The position numbers and the translations under genes were made by a program. 64,000 nt of DNA. Origin: Cylindrodendrum hubeiense. Taxonomy: Eukaryota; Ascomycota; Sordariomycetes; Hypocreales; Nectriaceae. The notes beneath the pieces were generated by a model. It was not told where the DNA came from. It ran no database searches and was given only the letters and a program-made list of their open reading frames with translations. The stretch is taken from contig JAANBB010000032.1 in assembly GCA_014621425.1 (NCBI GenBank), positions 1 through 64,000 on the forward strand. The letters are read 5' to 3'. Positions within the stretch are counted from its first letter, which is position 1. Each line of letters starts with the position of its first letter. Shown in pieces: positions 45,726 through 56,283 of the stretch.

Positions 45726-47616
45726 ATGCCGAAGTCTTTCAGCCACTACTTGCAGAAACTCGAAGTCAATCATGGCGATGGGACGTCTGGTGAAGATGTC
45801 TACCTGAGTAACCACGACCTCCAACCCATCCCAAAGGAGAATCGCATCTGGGGAAAATGGACATACGGACTGTTTTGGTTCGGTGAATGCGCGAGCGTCA
45901 CCAGCTGGACCGTAGCAGCGACGGGTGTCAAGGCTGGTCTGGCCTGGTGGGAGGCATGGTACGTTTCTCATGGGGCGCAAATGAAGAAATCGACATCTGC
46001 AGCCCGCTCGTGAATCCCGGAATTGAGGCTGACAGCCAACTTAGGATTTGTGTCATCCTCGGACATTTGATCGTGGCCCTCTTCATGACAGCCATTGGCC
46101 GCGGAGGTGCTGTGTACCATCTTGGTTTCCCGACTCTCGCACGTAGCAGCTTCGGTATTTTCGGCAGCCTCTGGTGAGTAACCCCCTCTCTTGGAGCCTA
46201 CTCCTTGAACCAAGGTTGACAAGCCTGCTAGGCCCATCTTCAACCGTAACGCCATGACTATCATATGGACTGGTGTCCAGGGTGTCACGGCAGGAAACTC
46301 CATCTATGTGATGCTGCACGCCATCTTTCCGAGCATCGCTCATGTTCCGAACCCATTCTCTGCCGATGTCACGATGACAGGCGGCCGAATGATTGGCTTC
46401 GTCCTCGGTTGGCTGCTCACACTATTCTGCGCTATGTTTGAGGTGCACAAATTCCGAAAACTCATCATGGTTAAAAGTGTTCTGATGATCGGATGTCTTC
46501 TTGCCTTCTTCATATGGTAAAGAACCCCTTGCACGCCCAGATGTCCCAAGTCAGCTGTCTGCCACAATCTCTATTCATCAAACTGACATGAATCCTTATA
46601 ATAGGGCAATCGTCGAGGCCAAGGGAGTCGGTCCTGTCATCAATCAACCTGCCCAGATCCCGGCTGGAGAGTCCCACGCCTGGGTCTTCCTCACTCAACT
46701 CTTTATCCAAGCCGCCAACTTTGCCACATTTGCTACGAATAACTCGGATCTTACTCGTTACGCTCGGCGACCCAATGATGCACTATGGACGCAGATTATT
46801 GGTATGCCAGTGGCCTTTGGCGTTGTGGGCTTCTTTGGCATCTTCGTCACCTCTAGCAGTCAGGTCATCTTCGGCGAAATTAACTGGGACCCCAATGGCA
46901 TTCTCGATGCCTTCCTGACGACCGATTACTCACCCCGTCGACGCGCTGGCGTCTTCTTCATTGGACTAGGTTTCTCCTTCGCCCAAGTCACGACCCAAAT
47001 TTTCGCCAATCTCATCGCTGCTGGCAACGACACGGCTGCGCTGTTACCTCGATACGTTAACATCCGACGTGGCGCCGTTATCTGTCTAGTGTTATCCTTT
47101 GCCATTACTCCCTGGAACTTGCTCAAGACCAGCTTCACCTTCACTAGCTACTTGGGCTCGTACCAGATTTTCCTGTCTAGCATCATTGGCGTCATCCTCT
47201 GTGACTACTTCTGGGTGCGCCGTGGGTACATTGTGGTGCCCAACCTTTTCACGAGGGACCCCAAAGGACTGTACTGGTACCACGGCGGAGTTAACTGGCG
47301 AGCGTATGCTGCTTACGTTATTGGCATCATTCCGTGTCTCCCTGGATTCTTGTTCCAGGTCGGTGTCAAGAGCATCCCGTTGGGGGCGAGAAGACTCTAC
47401 GTATTTGCCCTTCCGGTTGGCATCATTGTGTCGGCTATCACATACGCCGTGATCTGCCATTTTAGTCCACCTCCTGGTGGAGTGATGATTGGCTGGCAAG
47501 AGGATATTGATTCAGACTTGATTTTGAGCGGCGAAGATGCCGAAGTAAAGAGCTTCGGTGAGGATACCACTCCTACGAAGGGAGGTAGTGAGGAGAAGGT
47601 TATGCAACAGGCTTAG
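45726..47616 (+). CDS. NCS1-family permease (Fur-type: uracil/allantoin/purine-related)
   Basis: Nucleobase/allantoin H+ symporter of the plasma membrane, 552 aa, twelve TM expected. Four exons in phase: 45726-45958, 46045-46173, 46232-46516 and 46605-47616; each of the three introns splits a Trp codon (TG|G). NCS1 signatures are LFWFGECASVTSWTVAATG (TM1), QGVTAGNSIYVMLHAIFP (TM3), NFATFATNNSDLTRYARRP (TM6 region) and LCDYFWVRRGYIVVPNLF (TM9-10). The NFATFATNNSDLTRY form is typical of the Fur subgroup (uracil, allantoin, uric acid, and related), not of Fcy purine-cytosine permeases. The acidic tail ends VMQQA. The specific substrate is not predicted. It shares its promoter with the amidase. 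Confidence 0.92.
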
Positions 47617-47678
47617 ATATATATTCACTCGCTCACCTTGAAGAAACAATGGAAATTAAGACTGCAAGCCATTGCAGA

Positions 47679-48782
47679 CTAACTATCATCCCTAAGTGCT
47701 TGAGAAATTGCCTCCATGCCAGCTTGAAGCTCTGCCCTAGTTGGCCATCCGAATCCCACACGGAAGTAGGTGTCTGACATCTCAAACCAATGCCCAGGTC
47801 CAACATAGGTGTGATACTTCTTCAGAAGCCTTTCGTAAAACGCAGCAGTTCCACCAACTGGGTCCTTCTTCATGCGGGGGAAGCAAACGACTCCACCCTG
47901 GGGCTTGGTCCATTCCAACATGTTGTCCTTCTCAATCCACAAGGCGACCATCTGTAGCCGAATCTTCATTTCCTCGTGGGTAGCTGCTAGGATGGAGGTC
48001 CTCCGAGCAAGGACCTGTTCGGCAATCCACTCATCAATGACGCTGCCGCTAATGTTTATCTGTTCCTTGGCAGCGAGAAACGTCTCCTGGAGGGTCTTGT
48101 TCTGAGTAATGACCCATCCCAAGCGAATTCCGGGGATGCCGAAAGATTTCGACATGGAGGAAACGCTCAGAACATGGTCTCCCAGAGATGCGGCAATCGG
48201 TAACTGGGTCCCGTAGTGAACATCTCGATAGGTCTCATCTACCAGTAGCAGGCAATTCTTTTCCTTTGTGATGGCAACAAGCCTGTCCAGAGTAGCCCTA
48301 GACATGACAGTACCTGTAGGGTTGTGGGGACAGGTCACAGAGACCAGTTTGGTGTTGGGTTGGATCGCTGCCTCGATGAAGGAGATATCGGGCTGAAATC
48401 CAGACTCAAACTGAAGGTCAACATAGGTAATGCCACATCCAATAGCCTTTGGAGTCTCGAGATTGGTTGCGTAATTGGGTCGCACGACGACAAGGTGGTC
48501 CTTAGCAGTCAACTGCGAGGTCGAGATGATGAACAGCGCCGACGCGGCACCGGTCGTGATGAGAACATCGTCTTTGTCCAGCCCCGAGTCACCAGCGATC
48601 AGCTTTCGCAGCTCCGTGCTTCCTCGGTGCTCGTTGTAAACGAGGGTCAGATTTGGAATCTGGAGGTCAAGAGACTCGAGGCTCTGGTCGGTGATGGAGC
48701 TTTCGGAGAGGTTGTTCTTGATCTTGTCGTAGCCATACTCCTCTGGCGACTCGATCTCAATTGGCATCCGAGCGTACTTCAT
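47679..48782 (-). CDS. PLP-dependent aminotransferase, class I/II, paralogue 1
   Basis: Fold-type I aminotransferase, 367 aa in a single exon, cytosolic. PLP anchors are visible: Asn154 (HNPTG), Asp182 and Tyr185 (VDETYR), Lys212 (SMSKSFGIPGIRLGW) forming the Schiff base, and Arg220. The N-terminal YNEHRGSTELRKLIAG (about 49-64) is shared with paralogue 2. The protein is slightly shorter than the usual 400 aa. The donor amino acid and acceptor are unknown; related fungal enzymes act in amino-acid catabolism and secondary metabolism. It ends 63 bp after the NCS1 stop on the opposite strand (convergent) and is divergent from paralogue 2. Confidence 0.9.
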   Translation of the reverse strand: MKYARMPIEIESPEEYGYDKIKNNLSESSITDQSLESLDLQIPNLTLVYNEHRGSTELRKLIAGDSGLDKDDVLITTGAASALFIISTSQLTAKDHLVVVRPNYATNLETPKAIGCGITYVDLQFESGFQPDISFIEAAIQPNTKLVSVTCPHNPTGTVMSRATLDRLVAITKEKNCLLLVDETYRDVHYGTQLPIAASLGDHVLSVSSMSKSFGIPGIRLGWVITQNKTLQETFLAAKEQINISGSVIDEWIAEQVLARRTSILAATHEEMKIRLQMVALWIEKDNMLEWTKPQGGVVCFPRMKKDPVGGTAAFYERLLKKYHTYVGPGHWFEMSDTYFRVGFGWPTRAELQAGMEAISQALRDDS

Positions 48783-49476
48783 CTTTGCGTGTGTTGAGGT
48801 GATTTTGGATCAAATTGTTTCGAGGCTTTGATGATTGCGGGGGTGCTCAAGACCAGGCGGACGGTGTCTTCTATAGCCAGTCATGAGCTAGCTAGTGAGC
48901 CCCCGGGTGCTTTATACATGAAGCAGTCGATCTAACGGATGTACCCGGCTTGTATGTCGAGTCACGCGTCCACTCTCTCGCTAATGAAGATGCTGGATTC
49001 ATAGTGGTTCATCAATCCATCCCAGCTGCGAGCCGAGCCTGTATGCAAGTTGGTGGTGGTGGCATCGTTTGGAAGCATCCGGTTCGAACTTCCCTCCTGA
49101 CTCCGGTTCGACCTTCCCTCCCAGGCCTCGGAGTTTCCTTCCCTCCTCCGCAACAATTCGGCCCGTCCTTCCCTCCACACCCGTGTTGACGAATTGTGGG
49201 GCTACGCCTTTCCACGCCCTGATGCGCCCGATGGGTCTGGACCGTCATGTCAGTCGGAAGCGGGACTGGTCCAGATCAGCCACGACTCAAAGCTGAGGAG
49301 GAAGCAGTCGGTGTAAGCCAGGTATTTAATCGTCCATGGCTAGACGGGGCATTTGCTGCTTTCGTTTCGTTACTTTGTACGCAGAATCATCACTATCCAT
49401 TTTATCCATTACCTGCCTCACTGGACATCCACTTGGCTCAGAACCCCTGCATCCTAGTACTTACACGTCCTGCACC
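48783..49476. promoter_or_regulatory. Divergent promoter of the two aminotransferase paralogues
   Basis: 694 bp between the two start codons. It carries pyrimidine-rich repeats at 49078-49119 (CCGGTTCGA plus C/T-TTCCCTCC) and further CTTCCCTCC tracts up to about 49180. No gene is supported in it. Confidence 0.5.
49078..49119. repeat. Two copies of CCGGTTCGA(A/C)CTTCCCTCC with further CTTCCCTCC tracts
   Basis: Imperfect direct repeat at 49078-49096 and 49101-49119; only one base differs. Related pyrimidine tracts continue to about 49177. Could bind a regulator common to the divergent pair (inference). Confidence 0.7.
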
Positions 49477-50755
49477 ATGGTTCGTCTACCTGAATTCGAT
49501 GTCGAGCGATGGATGAACGAGTACGAGACAACGCCAGGCGCTATCAACACCGCAGAAACATGTGTCTCCTCAGTCTCCATCAATGATCTATTCGATCTCT
49601 CCCTGGACAAGACGACGTCCAACCCCATCAATTTCTCCACAAAGCTTCTGTATGGTCCAATCCGTGGCTCCACAGAACTCCGTGAGAGGGTGGCTGGGCT
49701 ACTCAACTCGGGACCGTCTGGGAGCACTGCTGGGGATATTAATGCAGACGACGTTCTTATTACCCAGGGTGCCATTGGCGCCAACTTCCTGTCGCTCTAT
49801 ACCCTGATTCACCCAGGGGACCACGTCATCTGCGTCTATCCGACCTACCAACAGCTCTATAGCCTTCCCGAGAGCATCGGAGCCGAGGTGTCACTTTGGA
49901 AGCTCAGGGCAGACAACGGCAATGTGCCGGATGTCAGTGAACTTGAAGGACTAGCTAAATCCAACACCAAGGTATGATATTTTCCCATACTCGTCTAGAC
50001 ACATAGATCAATGTGACTAACAAATGCAGATGATCATCATCAACAACCCGAACAATCCTACAGGAGCCCCAATTCCCGCAGAGGTGTTGACAAAGATTGC
50101 CGAGTTTGCCAAGGCTCGGGACATCATTCTCTTCTCTGACGAAGTGTATCGACCCTTATTTCACGACCTGTACCAGCCTGGCTATGTAGCCCCTCCCTCT
50201 GTCGCCTCACTGGGATACGACAGAAGTGTTGTCACAGGATCCATGTCGAAGGCGTTCGCCATGGCAGGCATCCGGGTCGGCTGGGTTGCATCCAAAGACA
50301 AGAAAATCATTGACGCTTTAGCAGCGGCACGAGACTACACCTCTATCAGCGTCTCCCAGATTGATGACCAGCTGGCTGCCTATGCGCTGTCTCCACCTGT
50401 CTTGGCCCCGCTCCTTCAGCGAAATGTGGGAATGGCAAAGGCCAATGTGGCGCTCTTAGAGGCATTCGTGAATGATCACAAGGATGTGTGCTCGTGGGTC
50501 AAGCCCAAGGCCGGGACCACTGCGTTTGTGCGGTTCACCGTACAAGGGGAGCCGGTTGACGACGAGCGCTTTTGTCAGGATCTACTAGAGAAGACCAAGG
50601 TTTTCGTTGTCCCTGGTTCAAGATGTTTCGGTGGTGGCAAAGACTTCAAAGGCTACGTTCGGTTCGGCTACGTTTGCGATACCGATGTGTTGACGGAAGG
50701 TTTGGAGAAGCTGAGTGTGTACATAAAGGAGCATTTGAACTCGGCTGCAAAATAA
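49477..50755 (+). CDS. PLP-dependent aminotransferase, class I/II, paralogue 2
   Basis: Fold-type I aminotransferase, 406 aa, two exons (49477-49971, 50030-50755). Key residues: Asn174 (NNPTG), Asp202 and Tyr205 (SDEVYRP), Lys239 (SMSKAFAMAGIRVGW), and Arg247. YGPIRGSTELRERVAG (about 59-74) matches the same block of paralogue 1. It is about 40 residues longer at the N-terminus than paralogue 1, with an extra DVERWMNEYETTPGAIN segment that is typical of the fungal family members. Substrate unknown. The two genes look like an old tandem duplication that became divergent. It lies convergent with the Mpv17-family gene. Confidence 0.9.
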
Positions 50756-51082
50756 AAACCTATGCATAGTATAGTCGCTAATGATTTGAACAAAGAAAAG
50801 CTGCTTCCCATCGCAAGTGCTAGCGCATGGATTGATCGCCATAATCAACCTCTCTATGCCGTATCCATTCCATGCCGTATCCGTTAGCCCGCCGTCCGTC
50901 CCGAGAGGTCCGCTTTGAGTCGTTTTGGGAAGTGTGAGCCTTGCCGAGGCGTAATGCAAGAAGACCGTGCTGGGTCAAGAAGGTTCCCATAACAGGTTGG
51001 GTAACCGGTGGTAGTACAAAAGGACTGGCGTTTCTCAGCCAGACGGGTATAATCCATGATATCCTCCGCGCTCTTTCAATAT
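50756..51082. other. Intergenic between convergent genes
   Basis: 3' flanks of aminotransferase 2 and of the Mpv17-family gene. ORFs across it on the minus strand are out of frame with the Mpv17-like protein. Nothing else is recognised. Confidence 0.6.
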
Positions 51083-51712
51083 CTAAGGCCTCGTCGCAAA
51101 GACGCTCAAAAAGATGCTCCAACCAAATCCTATACACACGGCCACGAGAACCCGTGACCGTACAGGCACCCAGAGGAAATTGCAAACTGCAACCAATGGC
51201 CAGATGTGCCAGCCGGCCTTGATGAGTGGCCAGATCTTGTCCTGGATGACGGGGAAGACCATGGCCAGGTGCTCGACGCGCATGAGGTTGGTGCAGATGA
51301 GAAAGGTGCAGCCGCTGATGAAGAGGCCGAGGGTTTGGTCGAGAATCAGCTTGGCCATGACGTTGCGGTAGCTGACGTCGTCGCCCACTTTGAGATAATC
51401 CCTCCACGTCTTCGCCTGTGATGAGTCCTGGTCGTTTCTCTTCTCCTCCAGATGGTGGCCATGGCCCAGCGTGTCTGGGAGCACGCCGCCGACAGGGGCG
51501 TTGTGGGTTGGGAACCAGTCCTCGAGCAGGAACTGGACGACGTTGCCGATCTGGGAGCCGATCAGGCCGTACAGCGCAAACTCGCTGACCTGCTGCCAGT
51601 CGAAGGGCCGCGCGGGATCCTTCCAGCGCATCACGAACTGGACGACCAGGTTGGCCGTGACCTTGATCGCCATGGCCTGGCCGGCGAGCCGCAGGTTGAG
51701 CAGCCGGGGCAT
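51083..51712 (-). CDS. Mpv17/PMP22-family membrane protein
   Basis: Small integral membrane protein of 209 aa in one exon. It belongs to the Mpv17/PMP22 family (mitochondrial inner membrane or peroxisomal channels). The conserved C-terminal signature is present: KAGWHIWPLVAVCNFLWVPVRSRVL followed by GFGWSIFLS. Upstream is WQQVSEFALYGLIGSQIGN, the usual first half. The central loop with GHGHHLEEKRNDQDSS is longer than in the yeast protein. The start is ATG at 51712 with no in-frame alternative nearby. Organelle targeting cannot be decided from sequence. It is only physically linked to the amidase block. Confidence 0.85.
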   Translation of the reverse strand: MPRLLNLRLAGQAMAIKVTANLVVQFVMRWKDPARPFDWQQVSEFALYGLIGSQIGNVVQFLLEDWFPTHNAPVGGVLPDTLGHGHHLEEKRNDQDSSQAKTWRDYLKVGDDVSYRNVMAKLILDQTLGLFISGCTFLICTNLMRVEHLAMVFPVIQDKIWPLIKAGWHIWPLVAVCNFLWVPVRSRVLVAVCIGFGWSIFLSVFATRP

Positions 51713-52688
51713 GGTAGCGGTCTAGTCTATGTGGCAGGCTGAGCGCTACGTCATTACAGTGCCAATTGACTCTGAGATGGCTTCGGGAGGGCGGGTTGTG
51801 TTATTCGTTTTATGGGATTCTGGCTGGTTTGGTTTGAGCTGACGCGCCCTTGAAGCGTAAAAAGGAGAGGTACGAACTGTCCTTTACCAATTAGGGTCCA
51901 GGTGAGCCTTATCGCATAAATCGGGGCGATAAGGGGTGGATCTCACCGAAACCATCCCATTGGCCAATCACATGTCGGAGCGTCACAGTCAGGAATGCTC
52001 CAGTGCAATCCTACTTACCCTACACTTGCGAGATGTATCCTCGGAGTGGCGGCATTAGCCCGGACTTGCTCGCCTGCAAAGCTGCAAAGTATTCTGGTGA
52101 AAATATTCCACACTTGTCCTGAATCATTCATTCAACAGGGCTAACATCCAGCTGTTGAAGGCCATGCTTTGGTGACGTGGAACTGATAAGTCGCCATCGC
52201 TCGACGGACCAGTGACGCGGCCGAATAAAATGAGGAATGTGTACTCACATACCCACAAAAATGTCAAACTAGTAAACAATGTCAAACGAGGGACCTCAGT
52301 GCTCAAGATTCACAACGGCCACACTGTCGCCTTGTCACTTATTAGCTCAGTGTTTGCTTACTCTAATGGAGCAGTTTTGGTGATGGTGCATCTCAAGATT
52401 AAGTCTAGCAGTCCCCAGATCCCAGACAAGATGTTTGTTGCCTCGGCGGTGCCTGCTCCAGCAGTCCCGCCAGAGGACCCAAACTCTTGTGCATAAATGT
52501 TTCACAGCACTTGAAACGGTCAGATAATGCAAACTTATAGCCGATCCAGGAGGCGATTGATTCGAAGCTAGGCATTCACCGAACGGACTGCCAGTCAACT
52601 AAGATGACACCAGGTTGTTAGTCGATCCGCATCATGGCTCGCAAACCTCTGGCTACCTGAATGCCACCATAATACGTAGAACCTTGTT

Positions 52689-52773
52689 AATCCCACAAAC
52701 AACTACTGCTCATCGCACAAACAGCTATTTCTCACCGTAGAAACAACAAGTTTTACTCATCGCACAAACAATT
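52689..52773. repeat. Degenerate short repeats with core CGCACAAACA
   Basis: About four imperfect copies of a 20-27-nt unit ending in ACAAACA or AGAAACA; two copies contain the exact CTCATCGCACAAACA. They lie 200-290 bp upstream of the GHKL-gene start. Confidence 0.55.
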
Positions 52774-52868
52774 TCACGATGCTTGCCTTTGTTCAATCAA
52801 CAAGGATTGTTTATGCCATTAACATCGCTCATTACCTAAACCGCCGAAAGGTGACAGAACCAACAAAT

Positions 52869-52876
52869 TATATATA
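52869..52876 (+). promoter_or_regulatory. TATA box of the GHKL ATPase-like gene
   Basis: TATATATA, 112 bp upstream of the ATG at 52981. Placement and lack of other TATA elements nearby support a core promoter. Confidence 0.5.
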
Positions 52877-52980
52877 CTGGTTGATACGCGCCGATTTTCG
52901 TCATCTCTCAAACTCTTCATGCTCTTCTTCCTGGACTTGCCGTTGAGATAGCAGTCTGCCAATCCTGGACAGCGCCAAAT

Positions 52981-55564
52981 ATGGCCACCCGAACTGGACC
53001 AACAATGAACGTGCGCATGATCGACAACGACAACGACTTGCATTCAGACTCCTCCCCAGAGGATGAGCACAATGTCACTTTGGGAGACATCAACCAGTCC
53101 CATACCATCAACTTCCCTATCAAATCCACTTACACTAAGTGGGGTCCGGTAGAAGCGTTTCGCGAAATTGTGCAGAACTGGTATGATGCCTCAAATTTAA
53201 ACTCCCCGTTCAGTTGTTAATGTGTGTATATTCAATAGGAGAGACGGAATTATCAGGTCTTTCAACCTCTCCGAAGACCAGTTCAAAGTCATCCGCGAAG
53301 AACGAGCCAAAGGCCGCGACCTGGAGATCCTCTACAAAGTACCCCATCCTAGAACACAAGAGTATCTAGGGTATATCCGATTCTCTGGCTGCGATGGGAA
53401 GGGTACCGTCGATATTTCAAACCGGGAAGCAACATTGCAGCCGTGGCATCTCGACATCGGCGGCACGAGCAAGGCAGCTGATAGTAATCAAGCTGGTGCA
53501 CACGGAGAAGGCCTCAAAGTTGCTCTTCTGGTGCTCCAGCGCGGCCAGCAGAATCACTCGATCCGATGTCTCACAGGTGGGTTTACCTGGCACTTCAACT
53601 TTACCATTGGTGGGAAGCTGGTCGCGCGTCTCCGTCGAATTGCAGATTCGAAAATCAGACAGGCAGTAGAGAATTCTCAACAGCTCTTTAAAAACAGCCA
53701 GATTCCCTGCGAAATCTCCCCACCCAAAGATGTCCAGTTCATTATTGGCATAAATACTATGGGGCGAGACGAGCGTGGTTCGCGCCAAAGCCGAGACCCC
53801 GTCCGCCTGGAAGAGTTCAACCTATGGTGCAAGGCGGCGCTATTTTTGCAAGATGTTCCGGACGACGGTATCTTGCGAAGTAATCGTGGTGATTTGATCA
53901 CCACTCCTCAGCTTTGTGGAAATTTGTATCTCAAAGGCCTCTTGCTCAAGGAATCGAAACCCTTAAGTTCGGCAAGTATGACAGGAAAGAAATTGAAGTT
54001 TGGGTACAACTTTCGTGATGGATCAACAAACAGGGAAAGACAGTTCATCGGGGAGGCGGTCGAGGAATGCCGGGCTATTCTCAACATCTGGGATCGAGTA
54101 CTAGCCAACAAGCCAGAGTACGTACGCCATCTTGACGAAATCCTCCGCTCCTTCAAACCAGAGTACGCGGAAGTATGGGCAGCGAGCAGAACAATGAAAA
54201 GCACTACGGCAGTTCAGCTTAAACGTCATCTGTTTTCCGATACCAAGAAGTGGTACTATTCCGCAAATGAGAACAACAAGGTAACACCATCTCTATGCCC
54301 CGACTACCGTGGATGATTTATTAAAACGAGTGCTGATTTCTAAAGAACATCGGATTGAAAAATATAATCCAGGAACTTGGCCGTAAAGGGGTGGAACTAC
54401 CGAACTCCTACTGGGAGGTATTGGAGAGCTTTGGATTGGTGCGAACGGCCAAACAGGAGCAAGAACGGCGATTTATGAGCGCAGAGATCGCTGCAGTACC
54501 AACCAATGAGTTTGCGGAGGAGACTCATCGCCTCATTCGAGCAACCCTCCAGGGATGCAAACAGACCAACACAATGTCGGTTCAATTTGTTCACGCCGCA
54601 CAGCTTTCGTTGGGTACGCTTTACGTTGATGACGACAAGCTTTTCAAGATCAATGAAACATGGCTTAGAAGAGATGAGTCGATCAAGATACTCGGTTTGC
54701 CGAATTATCTTACAGAGACTGATCTACTTTTCCACACAATCAAGCGATTGTTTGCTGATGTTCTTGATGGCGTGCCAAACGCACGATTCCGCCCAGACGA
54801 CCACCACTCGAAGAACTGGCATAAACAACGCGACCTGATCTGCGCCGAGCAACGACTTCTGGAATACATCCAGATGAAGAAGAAATTATCCTTGACTCCG
54901 ATTTCTCACACCAGTAGCCGGGTGACGCTTCAGTGGAATAGTGATTTCTCATGGGGCGACAACGCTTCAGTGACCGTTCAGCTACACAGAGAAGCTTTTT
55001 GCTCCCGCATCCGCGAGCGCATCACCACAGGAGACTGTAAGTGTTCCGACATTAAGATAAAAGGGTAAATAAATCGCTGACATATAGTGGCTAGTTACTG
55101 CACCTATCCAGCCGTGTATCGATGCGAATAGGTCTGGCGCCAAGATTGAACGGTGCCACGAAGTGACTTGCAGAATGGAGGCTGGCTCTTGCAATTTCGA
55201 TCAACTTAAGGCAGGAGCAAAATATTTCGCTGTCATGTTCAAGATATCCGACCCTGGTTGTATCGTTCTCATCTCGAAGCCTTGCATTGCACCCAGTACA
55301 ATATCCGCTCCCCAGCACCCGTCAGCTGCGAAAGAGTCGACAGATTTGACCAAATGTAAGTCCCCGTTAGTAACGAAAACCGACAATATGATTTTAACTG
55401 ATTAACTAGTCCTTGGCCGCGCACTCACAAAGTTGGACGTTCTTCAGCCCAGAGAATGGTATGAGGTTGCCAACGGAGGGTCGAGACCTGGTGTTATTGG
55501 TCTTGTGAAAGAAGAGCCTGATGGTGCAGAAGGATCTAGGAAGCGACAACGTAACAACGTGTGA
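52981..55564 (+). CDS. GHKL (Hsp90/histidine-kinase-fold) ATPase-like protein with basic tail
   Basis: Predicted 782-aa protein in five exons: 52981-53180, 53239-54280, 54346-55036, 55095-55355 and 55410-55564. Every junction keeps phase, and intron 1 splits the codon for Trp67 (QNW|RDGII). The N-box is EAFREIVQNWRDG (Glu62, Asn66) and the GAHGEGLK motif (153-160) matches the glycine-rich G2 box of the GHKL fold. DIGGTSKAADSN lies between and may serve as the lid. The middle part has long helices (about 330-500). The C-terminus ends EEPDGAEGSRKRQRNNV, a likely nuclear localisation signal. Related fungal proteins with the same N-terminus are uncharacterised. ATP binding is inferred. It converges on the NDR-type kinase. 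Confidence 0.75.
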
Positions 55565-55778
55565 GCACTTGCGTAAGAAGTGGAGATTAAGCCAATTGGA
55601 GGCTTTTCTTCCAACTGGAGAAAACACAACCTTTGTTTTGGACTTCGCAAGGATAGTGTATCGTATTGTTTTTAATACTCAAACTTTTGTTCTATTGCTT
55701 TTAAATTTATTGACCCCAGGTCTTGCAATTGCTTAGTAGTGTCTTTCTCACCTATAACAGGTAGCTGCACCTATGCAC

Positions 55779-56078
55779 TCATTGAATGAGTCGGATTATG
55801 GCTAAGAGCGGACCATCCTCATGATATGTGGCATCACTCGGCGTGCTGAATGATTTGACCCTTTGATTTTCCTTGAACTCAAGCCTTCTACTCTTCCGTC
55901 GTGGTCCATTTTCTGAATCTAGAATACTCGTTTCGTCAACCTTGAAAGTTGCCCTGAACGTTGCGGTCGGCAAGGTAGAGTTGAGTTCGACGCTCTCACC
56001 CGCTCCAATCAAGATGAAATGGGCTGGTTCAGTTTCAGTAATGATTCCGTAATCTGTTACAGGGCAGCCCGAAGCCAA
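55779..56078 (-). other. Unassigned open frame between the GHKL gene and the kinase gene
   Basis: An open frame of up to 99 codons reads ...HFILIGAGESVELNSTLPTATFRATFKVDETS... with a basic RRKSRR stretch. There is no ATG at the 5' end; it opens with TTG. A GTAAGT...ACAG pair just upstream (about 56090-56055) could link it to an earlier exon, but no coding exon with an ATG is visible before it. It may be a short 3' exon, a decayed gene or chance. I recognise no family. Confidence 0.2.
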
Positions 56079-56283
56079 TACTTACCTGATGGTGGGTGTT
56101 CAGTCAAGGGACGTTTTTATGAACTTTAATGAATGGAAGCATGAAATACATGTATTTATGAATTCAAATTGACGTTTCCGACTATTTCAGTTGGTCTAAC
56201 TATCCCTGCTCAGCCTCTTCCAGATGTAGCAAGTTGAGCCTTGCTAACTATCAGCACAAGAAGGCCATCATGCCAGATATTCA

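Larger units (their letters stand above)
51713..52980. other. 1.3 kb intergenic region upstream of the Mpv17-like and GHKL genes
   Basis: It includes both promoters (the two genes are divergent). Degenerate repeats at 52689-52773 and a TATA box at 52869-52876 lie on the GHKL side. No coding gene is supported; ORFs near 52212-52598 have no motifs. Confidence 0.55.

Noticed and set aside
49078..49119. B-box-like GGTTCGA words suggesting tRNA genes
   Set aside because: They belong to a pyrimidine-rich direct repeat and have no A-box or stems.
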